Of a stretch of DNA of 31,555 nucleotides, positions 13,722 to 21,557 are shown piece after piece. Under the pieces are notes generated by a model. The model was given only the letters and a program-made list of their open reading frames with translations, made no database searches and was not told the DNA's origin. The stretch is from a virus: positions 1-31,555 of IMG/VR virus record IMGVR_UViG_3300037041_000435; one strand, given 5' to 3'. A program made the position numbers and the translations under genes. Each line of letters begins with the position of its first letter. Position 1 is the first letter of the stretch.

Positions 13722-14021
13722 ATGGAAGACAGACAAACATATATTTTGAAAAATACATTCATTCGTGGAACGATGGGAATGTTGAAAGATTGGAGAATGA
13801 GTATGGACAATAGAGATCTAGCATACCAATATTTAATGGATGTAACGGCTTCTACAACTGAAGATGATATAATCCCATTACTTCGTGGTAAAAGTATTGA
13901 TGAGCTCGTTGTAATCAACGCACACACAGCAACATTTCTTACTCCACATTTGAAATACTCAAGTGAAAGTTCTTTAACTGCTGAAGCTTACAAAGAATAC
14001 GGAAAATACAAAGGAGATTAA
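13722..14021 (+). CDS. Small hypothetical protein of the plus-strand island (99 aa)
   Basis: A 99-residue soluble protein (MEDRQTYILKNTFIRGTMGM, then LAYQYLMDVTASTTEDD) with mixed helices and a basic end (YKEYGKYKGD). No family is recognised. It is the largest of four plus-strand genes that interrupt the leftward head genes between the 129-residue gene and the tube gene. Each appears to have its own promoter, which marks it as independently expressed cargo, not a virion component. Confidence 0.6.
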   Translation: MEDRQTYILKNTFIRGTMGMLKDWRMSMDNRDLAYQYLMDVTASTTEDDIIPLLRGKSIDELVVINAHTATFLTPHLKYSSESSLTAEAYKEYGKYKGD

Positions 14022-14028
14022 AAAAACC

Positions 14029-14060
14029 TTTGGCAGATTAGAAAAGAATTAGTATATTTG
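14029..14060 (+). promoter_or_regulatory. Strong Bacteroidota-type promoter
   Basis: TTTG at 14029-14032, a spacer of exactly 20 bases, then TATATTTG at 14053-14060. Both boxes match the TTTG/TAnnTTTG consensus of Bacteroidota primary-sigma promoters. It drives the gene at 14086 with a leader of about 20 bases and is the best host-type promoter in the window. Confidence 0.8.
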
Positions 14061-14085
14061 TAGAAACAATTAAAAACAAGAAACG

Positions 14086-14283
14086 ATGAAAAATATTGAA
14101 ATTTTAACTCTTATCGCAAACAGACAAAATAAAACTTTAAACGACCTCGTTTACGAGTATCTAACGAATGATGAATTCAAGGTAATGGCAGACATTTTAT
14201 TTGCTAATATTAACTCAAGAAGAATACCGAATGGTTTAGAACCGGTTGAAATAAATTTTTCAGTTATTTCAGCATGTAATTAA
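14086..14283 (+). CDS. Small hypothetical protein of the plus-strand island (65 aa)
   Basis: A 65-residue protein (MKNIEILTLIANRQNKTLND, then LVYEYLTNDEFKVMAD) ending VEINFSVISACN. Short helices dominate. No family is recognised. The leader ACAATTAAAAACAAGAAACG is A-rich, as in Bacteroidota mRNAs with weak Shine-Dalgarno use. The upstream promoter is a near-perfect host-type promoter, so the gene could be transcribed as soon as DNA enters the cell, independently of phage factors. Confidence 0.6.
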   Translation: MKNIEILTLIANRQNKTLNDLVYEYLTNDEFKVMADILFANINSRRIPNGLEPVEINFSVISACN

Positions 14284-14293
14284 GAATAATTAG

Positions 14294-14301
14294 TATATTT
14301 G
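14294..14301 (+). promoter_or_regulatory. -7 box of promoter for the last island gene
   Basis: TATATTTG within ATTAGTATATTTGTA, a context shared with the promoter at 14053-14060. The -33 region is weak (TTTC at 14267). The element lies 28 bases before the start at 14330. Confidence 0.55.
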
Positions 14302-14329
14302 TAAAACAAACCTAAAAAACATAAACAAG

Positions 14330-14458
14330 ATGGAAAATCAAAACAACAAACCAGCACAACAAAACGATCAAACCGCTAAAGAAGTAATGGTTCTTCTACA
14401 AGGGATTATCGCAATCGTAACAATCTGTTTCTCCCTTTATGTGTTGATCACACTATAG
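14330..14458 (+). CDS. Small tail-anchored-type membrane protein (42 aa)
   Basis: ATG 14330 opens MENQNNKPAQQNDQTAKEV, a polar Asn/Gln-rich stretch, followed by about 20 hydrophobic residues (MVLLQGIIAIVTICFSLYVL) ending in ITL. The layout is a cytoplasmic head with a C-terminal single membrane span. It has its own -7 box and is followed by the terminator hairpin at 14470. Together with the 27-residue membrane peptide it suggests that the island acts at the host envelope. No family is recognised. Confidence 0.55.
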   Translation: MENQNNKPAQQNDQTAKEVMVLLQGIIAIVTICFSLYVLITL

Positions 14459-14469
14459 GAAATAAAAAA

Positions 14470-14491
14470 CCCCCCATATCTCTGTGGGGGG
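14470..14491 (-). terminator. C6/G6 terminator between tube gene and plus-strand island
   Basis: CCCCCC at 14470-14475 pairs with GGGGGG at 14486-14491 around a 10-base loop. On the minus strand it is followed by six T, so it terminates leftward transcripts coming from the capsid and tube genes. For rightward transcripts it also forms a stem after the last island gene, but with a weak U-tract. Convergent genes end on both sides. Confidence 0.8.
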
Positions 14492-14525
14492 CTTCTATAA
14501 AGAAGGTCAAAGGACCTGAAGTAGA

Positions 14526-15047
14526 TTACGCTACTGTGATTGTAGTACCAACCAAAGATCCGTTAATTAAGTAAGCTCCGTTAGCAGATTTCCATTGGAT
14601 AGTTTGGTTAAGACCATTCATATCTCCAAGAAGAGTTCCAACTGAAGCGTCACCAGCAGAAGCTCTACCAGCTGACTCAAGACCTAAATAGTACCAGTCA
14701 CCAGCGTTAGATTTAACTACTGCGAAAAGTGCGGCTCTACCAAGTTCTACCATTCGGTTTCTAACATTACAGTCAAGACCGATAAGTTTAATGGATAATT
14801 GACTATCGTAGAAAACTGTACCATTTTCGCGGCTGTAGTTTCCTGTTTGTACTAATCCTGCATGTTCTATATCCTGCTCAAATTGGTATACTGTAAGACC
14901 TGTTGTAGTAATACCTGTGATAATACCACAACTATCCTGTGCAACAACTACATTCTCAACCCATTCGCCGATATAAACCTGCTCCACACCACCTATGCTT
15001 GAACATCCAAGTACATAGCCGTCTGTTAAATTACAAGTAAAAGACAT
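14526..15047 (-). CDS. Tail-tube-like structural protein
   Basis: A 173-residue beta-rich protein (MSFTCNLTDGYVLGC, GLTVYQFEQDIEHAG, LSIKLIGLDCNVRNRMVELG) with a regular strand pattern ending GAYLINGSLVGTTITVA. In Bacteroidota phages a protein of this sort follows the capsid gene and is taken as the major tail-tube or another abundant virion protein. It follows the capsid gene at 68 bases, separated by a G5/C5 hairpin, and is closed by the terminator at 14470. The identity as tube is inference from position and size. Confidence 0.55.
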   Translation of the reverse strand: MSFTCNLTDGYVLGCSSIGGVEQVYIGEWVENVVVAQDSCGIITGITTTGLTVYQFEQDIEHAGLVQTGNYSRENGTVFYDSQLSIKLIGLDCNVRNRMVELGRAALFAVVKSNAGDWYYLGLESAGRASAGDASVGTLLGDMNGLNQTIQWKSANGAYLINGSLVGTTITVA

Positions 15048-15079
15048 ATTTTATATTTTTATTTTAGTTTATTTTATTA

Positions 15080-15101
15080 AAGGGGGCTTTTACACCCCCT
15101 T
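15080..15101 (-). terminator. Hairpin between capsid and tube genes
   Basis: AAGGGGG (15080-15086) pairs with CCCCCTT (15095-15101) around 8 bases. On the minus strand only a short T run interrupted by A follows, so it is probably a leaky terminator or mRNA stabiliser that sets the capsid-to-tube ratio. Confidence 0.5.
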
Positions 15102-15115
15102 ATGATTAGGTTAGA

Positions 15116-16042
15116 TTATAGTTCAAAGAATACACAGTAATCCCAAAACGCCGCATTCACACCTGATTTCCATTTTGCTACAACTCTTACTTCTTGGAAG
15201 TCCATAGAGTAGAAGATCTCAAGGTTCTCGTAGTCGTTAAGTAAGTCACAACCAAAGAAAAGGTTAGATTTTGATGATAAGAACATTTTGTTAGTACCAT
15301 TCAAACCTTTAACTGCGATTGCTCTTACATTAGAACCTGGAACCATTTGTGAAAATTGCTCACCTTGATCTTCAGCTCCTGTGTAGTGGAACAAGTTAGC
15401 GTTTCTTAATGCGATGCTATACAATCTGTAAGTATCGTATCCCATAAACAAATACAAATCATCTTCTGCGATGATGTTTACAGGGATTACTTCAATAATA
15501 TCATCTACTAAACCGATGATGTTAGAAGCTGTGATTGCTGTTGCGTTAGATACATTACCATTTACTACAGAACCAGAGTAAGTAGTTTGTGCTAATGTTA
15601 CGAAACCATCACATAATGATGTTTGACCTGTAGTAGCGGTATTCCCGATCCATACTAAAGAGTCAATTAAAGAAGAGATTTGTGATACTTTCTCCTCAAC
15701 ATACAATTGCTCAAAACCAAAGTCCGTATCGTATGAACCTGGAGCCAACATACTTTGAGTATAGTATTGCTCTAATGTATCAATACAAATACTTTCGTTC
15801 ACTTTAAGTGGACATACATTTAGGGTGTTTTGTGTTAAGATTGTTTGACCTGCGTCAGTAAATCCACAACCACCAGCTTGTGCCACCAAAGTAGAAGACA
15901 ATAAGTTAATACTTGCTGCTGATTTGATGTCTGGCTGGATTGTTAAAAAACGAGTTGAACGACCACCTAAAATCATTTTTTTGATAAGTGCCATTCTCTC
16001 CTGATCTACATAGGCTTGAAGCCCGTTTACATTTAATGCCAT
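15116..16042 (-). CDS. Major capsid protein (HK97-fold)
   Basis: A 308-residue protein (MALNVNGLQAYVDQERMAL, GGRSTRFLTIQPDIKSAAS, CPLKVNESICIDTLEQYY, a long helix VEEKVSQISSLIDSLVWIG, and a C-terminal beta section FYSMDFQEVRVVAKWKSG). The order of N-arm, long spine helix and strand-rich P- and A-domains is that of HK97-fold capsid proteins. Context supports it strongly: a scaffold-like gene directly upstream and the protease two genes further. It has five or more Cys residues in the N-terminal half, notable for a capsid protein. The family is assigned from pattern, not from a hallmark motif. Confidence 0.8.
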   Translation of the reverse strand: MALNVNGLQAYVDQERMALIKKMILGGRSTRFLTIQPDIKSAASINLLSSTLVAQAGGCGFTDAGQTILTQNTLNVCPLKVNESICIDTLEQYYTQSMLAPGSYDTDFGFEQLYVEEKVSQISSLIDSLVWIGNTATTGQTSLCDGFVTLAQTTYSGSVVNGNVSNATAITASNIIGLVDDIIEVIPVNIIAEDDLYLFMGYDTYRLYSIALRNANLFHYTGAEDQGEQFSQMVPGSNVRAIAVKGLNGTNKMFLSSKSNLFFGCDLLNDYENLEIFYSMDFQEVRVVAKWKSGVNAAFWDYCVFFEL

Positions 16043-16067
16043 TTTAATTTATTTTTTTAGTTTATTT

Positions 16068-16850
16068 TTATCTTTGTCCAAAGAACTTCAACTTGTCTTC
16101 TTTCTTTGCAGATTTTGCGATAGTTTCAGTTTTTTTGGTTATTGTTTCTACTGATGGTTCAGCAGCAAACTTGTTAAATCTTTCTTTTAATTCTGTGTTT
16201 TCAGTTTTAAGATCGTTGATTGTAGATCTCAATTCGTCAACAACAGATTTGATAGTTGAAACTGCTTCAAACATAGTTTTCATTTCTTCGTTTTCTACAT
16301 CTTCTTCTTCAGTTTCTTTAGTTTCTAACTCGTTGATGAAACCATCAGCGTCAGTATAGATCGTAAGTCCATCTTGTAATTTGTGTTGTCCTGCGGGTGC
16401 TTTTACAAAGTTTCCTTCAGCATCTTTAACAAGGACTTCATCACCTACAGATAGGGCATCACCTTTAGACAAAACTTTTACTTCAGTTCCGTCCTCCAAT
16501 TTTGTATCAATTTCTTTGTTATAGTCAGCCATTTTATCTTTGTAATCCCCCATTTCCATTTCTTTTTCCATAGCGATTGGATTTGGTTTATCACTTAAAG
16601 CGTCGTATTCGTTTATTTCTTTGATTTCACCAGCCGCTACTGTAATTGATTTACCATTATCTAATAAGTAATTTCCATCAGGTAGTGGTGCTTCTTTTTC
16701 AGCAGCAATTTCAGCTACTTTCTCACCAACCTTTAATCCATCACCAAGACAACGGATAATTTCTCCTGTTGCTGCTGTGTAATCTGTAGCCATCTTTTCT
16801 TCTGCGAAAAGTTCTTTTATTTTGGCTATAATTTGACTTGTTTTGTTCAT
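16068..16850 (-). CDS. Scaffold-like capsid assembly protein with two beta repeats
   Basis: A 260-residue acidic protein. A helical N-terminus is followed by two related modules, LPDGNYLLDNGKSITVAAGE (about 56-80) and PAGQHKLQDGLTIYTDADG (about 152-176), and by a coiled coil (about 190-232, MFEAVSTIKSVVDELRSTI). The end is basic (KKEDKLKFFGQR). The coiled coil and basic tail just upstream of the capsid gene are typical of scaffolds that bind the capsid inside and are removed by the protease. The PDG/LQDG beta modules recur in protease- and scaffold-like proteins of Bacteroidota phages and may be exposed on the capsid instead. Confidence 0.6.
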   Translation of the reverse strand: MNKTSQIIAKIKELFAEEKMATDYTAATGEIIRCLGDGLKVGEKVAEIAAEKEAPLPDGNYLLDNGKSITVAAGEIKEINEYDALSDKPNPIAMEKEMEMGDYKDKMADYNKEIDTKLEDGTEVKVLSKGDALSVGDEVLVKDAEGNFVKAPAGQHKLQDGLTIYTDADGFINELETKETEEEDVENEEMKTMFEAVSTIKSVVDELRSTINDLKTENTELKERFNKFAAEPSVETITKKTETIAKSAKKEDKLKFFGQR

Positions 16851-16894
16851 AATACACTTAAAATTATATTTATTTATTTTTTGTTTAATACGAT

Positions 16895-17323
16895 TTAGTT
16901 TTTTGGGTTTATGTCCTTTGTAAACCCCACCATTTTCTTTAGGGACTTTCCAAAATCTATTACTCTATCCGTCAATCCTTTACCCTTAACCCACTTAATT
17001 TTTTCATCAATACTTGTGTACTCAATCCAAATTAAAAGTGAGGCAAAGAACTTGGTAAATGCCCAATCAAACCAAATGTAATTTCTCATAATCTCGTTGA
17101 TAATAAAACGATCAATCAAATATGTCGTAATCAATACTGTAAAGTAGATCACCAATTTGTTAGTTAAACCTTTACGGGTCTTTCTTGAAGTGATTTCTTC
17201 TCCTACGCTTCTAGCATACCATCTACCTACAAATGTGTCTAACACAGAAAAGAGTGATATAAGTAATGCCAGTGGGAGTAATGGACTTACAAATGCCATA
17301 AATACCATTAGATATTGTTTCAT
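16895..17323 (-). CDS. Holin-family membrane protein
   Basis: A 142-residue protein with three hydrophobic segments (about 6-31, 53-73 and 83-100) and the pattern LFSVLDTFVGRWYARSVG, TSRKTRKGLTNKLVIYF, IWIEYTSIDEKIKW, which fits the Phage_holin_4/toxin-secretion holin family (PF05105). Such proteins open the inner membrane at lysis. Its start overlaps the protease stop (ATGA), so it is coupled to head-maturation genes rather than to an endolysin, and no lysin gene is recognisable nearby. A structural or injection-related role is therefore an alternative. Confidence 0.7.
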   Translation of the reverse strand: MKQYLMVFMAFVSPLLPLALLISLFSVLDTFVGRWYARSVGEEITSRKTRKGLTNKLVIYFTVLITTYLIDRFIINEIMRNYIWFDWAFTKFFASLLIWIEYTSIDEKIKWVKGKGLTDRVIDFGKSLKKMVGFTKDINPKN

Positions 17324-18267
17324 GCTATATTCAATAAGTTTTTAATTTTTTGTTCTTTGGTTTCATCCGTGTCTTTGGAGTTCAAGATTGATTGTAATTG
17401 TTCCTCAACTCTTTCAATCATCTCATCTTCGTATTTCTCTATGAAATATCCCTCCAAACTAAATCCGTTGTATGTTCCCTCTTTAATTTCTTTCCAAACC
17501 TCATCGTTGTCTACATAGAATGTAGCAACCCAAGATCCTTCAGGTAGATCAGGGAATACATTACTGGTGGTTCTATCACCAACAATATAACTCTCCATCA
17601 TATAGATCTTATCTTTCTGTTGTTTGCTGTCGTGATTTACATTTACCTTATGGATCTTGTTTTCCTTAAAGTATTTCTTCATCATTTTTTCAATCGTTTC
17701 TTTGGTGAACTTCACAAAGTATTTACCCAGTTGGGGACTATATCTTGGGATCTTGGTTTCAGCCAACATCACAGGTGCTGTAACCATTCTTTTTTCCTCG
17801 TTGTATTCTTGGAATGCCAAATTGGATATTGTTGATAAACGAAGTTGTTTGTTGATCTGTTCCATTTTACGAATAGCCCACGCTATTCCTTCAGGACCCC
17901 CCCATGCGTCAACCATTAGACCCCCACAACCTTTGTCGTAAGGAATGTCTTTGTGTTGAAGATGTCTTGCGAAACTTGCCATACGAGCAATTGTTTCTAT
18001 TGTGATATTTCTTCTATTACAAAGTTGGTTTGCTCTCGCCCAACCTACTCTTGTTCCACAATCTATATCAGGGTTTTTCTCTTTATATTTTAATGCTCTA
18101 CAAGCACTTTCTTGTGCTCTAACAGGATAATCATTATACGATTGTTCTACTTCTTGGAACATCGCCCATTTGATTTCGGTGGCTGGTCTATCAACAAAGG
18201 ATAAAACCTCCATCCCCTCGTCCATTGCGTTTTCGTCAAAATCTAAATACAATATTGGTTCTTCCAT
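17320..18267 (-). CDS. Prohead protease, XkdF-like (S78_2), with an inserted conserved module
   Basis: A 315-residue protein. The C-terminal half (about 160-275) matches the XkdF/Peptidase_S78_2 family: MVTAPVMLAETKIPR, VNVNHDS (His212 likely catalytic), EGSWVATFYVDNDEVW and GTYNGFSLEGYF (Ser270 likely nucleophile). Residues 51-138 form a separate module (SACRALKYKEKNP, CGTRVGWARANQLC, IARMASFARHLQHKD, CGGLMVDAWGGPEGIAW) found in other phage head proteins. It would process capsid and scaffold during maturation, and the scaffold and capsid genes follow after one intervening gene. A TAAATAT element lies just upstream of the start. Confidence 0.82.
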   Translation of the reverse strand: MEEPILYLDFDENAMDEGMEVLSFVDRPATEIKWAMFQEVEQSYNDYPVRAQESACRALKYKEKNPDIDCGTRVGWARANQLCNRRNITIETIARMASFARHLQHKDIPYDKGCGGLMVDAWGGPEGIAWAIRKMEQINKQLRLSTISNLAFQEYNEEKRMVTAPVMLAETKIPRYSPQLGKYFVKFTKETIEKMMKKYFKENKIHKVNVNHDSKQQKDKIYMMESYIVGDRTTSNVFPDLPEGSWVATFYVDNDEVWKEIKEGTYNGFSLEGYFIEKYEDEMIERVEEQLQSILNSKDTDETKEQKIKNLLNIA

Positions 18268-18299
18268 ATGGTTAAATATTTTTTTTAATTTTTTGTTGA

Positions 18300-21200
18300 T
18301 TAGAACCTCGTTGATCTTTCAATTCTATTCACTCGTTTCTGTGAGGAACTAATATCACTCTCCACAACATAAGCCCTGATTGGATCATTTTGTCTTCCAT
18401 TATCCATAAATACAGGAGCAAATCTTTGTCCTTCATTTACAGCCGGTAGATCAGGTACAAATGATTTTCCACCACCTACTTCATTTATTGCTGATAGGAG
18501 TGGTAAGAATGCTTGTGTTGAGTTTGAGTTGATTACAGCCTCACCTGGTGCTAATCTTGAAGGGACACTATCTATTTCACCTGATCCAAAACCAGGAACA
18601 ATACCACCTGTTGCGGCTCTAAACTCTTGTCTTGCGATTAAAGCGATCTGTGTTGCGGCAAATACTCCTGCGAGTGCTGCCGCCAAGGTTCTAACCACAA
18701 TTCCACCTTGAGTTCCTGCAAACGCTCCCAATACCGCTCTTGCTCCATCTATAGTTGCTCCTGCGATACTCAAGGATTTCTCCGTTCTAAAGTTCTTTCT
18801 GTCTAAAGCCAGTTGATCCTGTTGTTGTCTTTGTTCTAATTGGGCGATCTCATTATCAAATTGTTCCCTTGATATAAGTGCTGCCGCATACTGACTTTCA
18901 ATCCTTGATCTATCTAACTCAATTTGATCGTTAAGTTGTTGTGTTGCGATCTGTGTTTGTTGTGCTGCGAATTGGGAAATAAGATTGGTGGCATCACTTA
19001 CAGCGTTTGAAATATAAGCCAAGTAGTCATCAAACCTTTTGATCCTCTCATCGTTTATATCATCTTCTGTCTTGATTGTAGCGTTTTTAACTTTGGTGTT
19101 AAAATCATCCACAGCCTCCAACTTTTTAACATTACTATCTTCCAATAAATTAACAGATGTTTGGTTAATATTTTCCTCCGTCTTGATTGCTATTTCAGTT
19201 AAATCATCAGCAACAATAATCGCATTACTATATTTGGTTAAAGCAACTTCTGCCGCATTCTTTTCTTCTACAGTTTTAGCCTTATCAAGATCTTGTTTTA
19301 ATCTTTCAAGTTCCTTTTGTCTGTATTCATTTGTCTGTTGGGAAATTGCCAATAATTCCTTATCCTTAAGTTCTAACTTATAGGTTAATAAACCATTTTC
19401 ATCTTCTTGTTCCCTAACAATAAAATCTTTTTTAAGATCAAACTTTTGTTGTTCTAACTCAACTTGTCTTTTGTATTCAGCATCTGCTGTCTGTATGGCA
19501 ACTTGTTTTTCTTGTTCTATAAATCCAAGTGTTACACCAAGTTTTGTTTCTTGTGTTTGGATATAATCATCAAGATCCTGTTGATTAGCGTATTTAGATT
19601 GGGTCAATCTACCTTCAAGTTGATTGATTAAGATTTGAGTTTGTCTTTGTTGTAAACCGATTAGAGTATCGGCAGTATTTCCCTCACCAAATTGGATCTC
19701 TTCCTGTAATGCTTTTGCTTGATCTGTAAGATATGTATATCTTTCACCATACGCTTTTAGTATCGTGATTGTATCAACCTGAATATCTGTAATCCTTTGG
19801 TTGTTTTGAGCTTTTATGAACTCCGTATAAGCAAGTTCATTCGCTTTTAATAACTCTTGTTTCTTTGTATTGTCCGTAATCTCTTTTTCAATTTGAACTC
19901 TAATTAACTCATAGGTCTTTTTAGCGTTCTCCTCTCTCTTTTTACGGGCAACCTCATCAGCATTTAAGAATGTATCAATATTCTCAATTCTTTTCTTGGT
20001 TGTTTCTTCTTCAGTACTGGCTGCTTCTTGGGATACTTCCTTAATCTTGGATAAGATGTCGTTGTATTTTTCTTGAGCCTCGGTCGCTTTATCCGTATTG
20101 TCGGTATTATCCTTCAAAGTGGTATTATACTTTCCTGTAGTCCCTTCTATTTCACTAATAACATTAGATACATTAAGATTTACCTTACCATAAGCTTCCA
20201 ATCTTTTATTAGCGGCATCCAACTCACCCTGTAGTTTATTAACCTCTTTGGTGTAATCTTGGATATTCTGTAAGACTTGAGGTGCCGACTTATCGTCCTG
20301 TCTAAAGTTTGCCGCCTTCGTTTCTTCATCTCGTAATAACTTTTGTGCTGCTACAAGTTTTTTGGTAATACCTTCCTGTTTAACCAAGTTGGCTTGGACT
20401 AATTCTTCGTTTTTCTGTAATTGGAACTTGGCTTTTTGGTAAGCAATATAATTGGCAACTTCTAAATTAAGTTGTTTTTGAAATGCTGTTTCATCACTTA
20501 AGTTCTTAAGAGTTGTGTTGTAAGTAGAGTTAATCTGTTTGATTAGTTTTTCCCTTTCAACAGAACCTGCGTTGGTTGCCTTCAACTGATTGATTAGTAA
20601 AATATAACCAGCACTTTCTTTGGCAATTGTTTGGGTTTGTTCCTGTTCTTGTTTCTTCAGGTTTTCAAGGTTCTTCTTTCTTTTTTCTTCTTGTTTTGCG
20701 GCATCATCACTAGCAGTCGCGTATTGATATAAACCATATACCAAAGTTCCAAGAGCAGCAACGATTGCGATAATAGGTAGAGCCTTCATCGCTGTTCCCC
20801 ATGCTGTTGTAGCAACCACAGCCCCTTCAGTCGCCACAGCATCTGCTGCTGTCGCTACGGTTTGAGTTTCTGTCGCCACAGTTAAGGATTGGAATGATGC
20901 CCTGATTTCATTTATTCTATCAGGTAAAGCACCAAATGTTTCAATTGCTTGGGATAAGTTTAATAATGCTTGAAGACGAACCATCGTCTTTTGTAGATCT
21001 TCACTCTCTGCACCGAATAAAGCAACCCCTGCGGATAATGCTTGGAAACCTGCTACACCTACAGATACAACACCTGTAATACCTTTGGCAAGTCGTTCAG
21101 TTAAATTACCTGCTAATTGACCTACAACTGCGTTTGTATCAGCAATTCTATCTCTTAACTCACCTGCACGAACTGATAGTTCCTGAAATCTTGCTGATCC

Positions 21201-21359
21201 TGGTTGTAGAGTTTGTAATTCTTGTACGGTTTTTCTTAATTCTGTCTTAAGTGATGCTGCTGACCCACCCGCAGCACTTATAGATTTGTTTAACTGATCT
21301 ACAGTTTTATTGGCGGATTGGGCATTTACATTTATATTGATCTGTGCGGTAGTTGCCAT
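18300..21359 (-). CDS. Tape-measure protein
   Basis: At 1019 residues it is among the longest proteins here. The N-terminal 500 residues are alpha-helical (VDQLNKSISAAGGSAASLKT), with a hydrophobic segment near 190-215 (PIIAIVAALGTLVYGLYQYA). A long Gln/Lys/Glu coiled coil follows to about 890, then a second hydrophobic region (VVRTLAAALAGVFAATQIAL). The typical C-terminal motif is GGIVPGFGSGEIDSVPSRL, then PGEAVINSNSTQAFLPLL. The tape measure sets tail length (roughly 1.5 angstrom per residue, so about 150 nm) and is ejected with the DNA. It is not preceded by its chaperone, which lies across the genome join. Confidence 0.93.
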   Translation of the reverse strand: MATTAQININVNAQSANKTVDQLNKSISAAGGSAASLKTELRKTVQELQTLQPGSARFQELSVRAGELRDRIADTNAVVGQLAGNLTERLAKGITGVVSVGVAGFQALSAGVALFGAESEDLQKTMVRLQALLNLSQAIETFGALPDRINEIRASFQSLTVATETQTVATAADAVATEGAVVATTAWGTAMKALPIIAIVAALGTLVYGLYQYATASDDAAKQEEKRKKNLENLKKQEQEQTQTIAKESAGYILLINQLKATNAGSVEREKLIKQINSTYNTTLKNLSDETAFQKQLNLEVANYIAYQKAKFQLQKNEELVQANLVKQEGITKKLVAAQKLLRDEETKAANFRQDDKSAPQVLQNIQDYTKEVNKLQGELDAANKRLEAYGKVNLNVSNVISEIEGTTGKYNTTLKDNTDNTDKATEAQEKYNDILSKIKEVSQEAASTEEETTKKRIENIDTFLNADEVARKKREENAKKTYELIRVQIEKEITDNTKKQELLKANELAYTEFIKAQNNQRITDIQVDTITILKAYGERYTYLTDQAKALQEEIQFGEGNTADTLIGLQQRQTQILINQLEGRLTQSKYANQQDLDDYIQTQETKLGVTLGFIEQEKQVAIQTADAEYKRQVELEQQKFDLKKDFIVREQEDENGLLTYKLELKDKELLAISQQTNEYRQKELERLKQDLDKAKTVEEKNAAEVALTKYSNAIIVADDLTEIAIKTEENINQTSVNLLEDSNVKKLEAVDDFNTKVKNATIKTEDDINDERIKRFDDYLAYISNAVSDATNLISQFAAQQTQIATQQLNDQIELDRSRIESQYAAALISREQFDNEIAQLEQRQQQDQLALDRKNFRTEKSLSIAGATIDGARAVLGAFAGTQGGIVVRTLAAALAGVFAATQIALIARQEFRAATGGIVPGFGSGEIDSVPSRLAPGEAVINSNSTQAFLPLLSAINEVGGGKSFVPDLPAVNEGQRFAPVFMDNGRQNDPIRAYVVESDISSSQKRVNRIERSTRF

Positions 21360-21384
21360 AGAATACTTTTAATCTAAATATCTG

Positions 21385-21552
21385 TTATTTAGAAGTGTTT
21401 TTATACTCACCTATAGCAATTCCCTGTATCGTAGCAGATTTCTTTGCTTTATTTCTACTACTTTCATCTTTAGGGGTATAAGTATAACACTTTCCACTAT
21501 CCCCCCATTTTAGACCTGGTTTCCCGTTGTCTTCACATTCTTTAACTGGCAT
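21385..21552 (-). CDS. Small Cys-containing phage protein (55 aa)
   Basis: ATG 21552 opens MPVKECEDNGKPGLKWGDS, with KCYTYTPKDESSRNKAKK and IQGIAIGEYKN after it. The pattern C-GKPG-KWG-SGKCYTY is one I recognise from small proteins or inserts in phage structural regions, function unknown. The two cysteines (6 and 22) may pair or bind metal. It sits 5 bases after the propeller gene and 25 bases before the tape measure, an unlikely place for a chance frame. Confidence 0.65.
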   Translation of the reverse strand: MPVKECEDNGKPGLKWGDSGKCYTYTPKDESSRNKAKKSATIQGIAIGEYKNTSK

Positions 21553-21557
21553 AATAT

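Noticed and set aside
13715-13927. Minus-strand frame opposite the 99-residue island gene
   Set aside because: The plus-strand frame has better residue composition and a promoter upstream, and the minus frame has neither.
19039-19383. Ser/Leu-rich plus-strand frame within the tape-measure gene
   Set aside because: It is antisense to a long coiled coil. Gln/Lys/Glu codons read backwards give such hydrophobic sequence.
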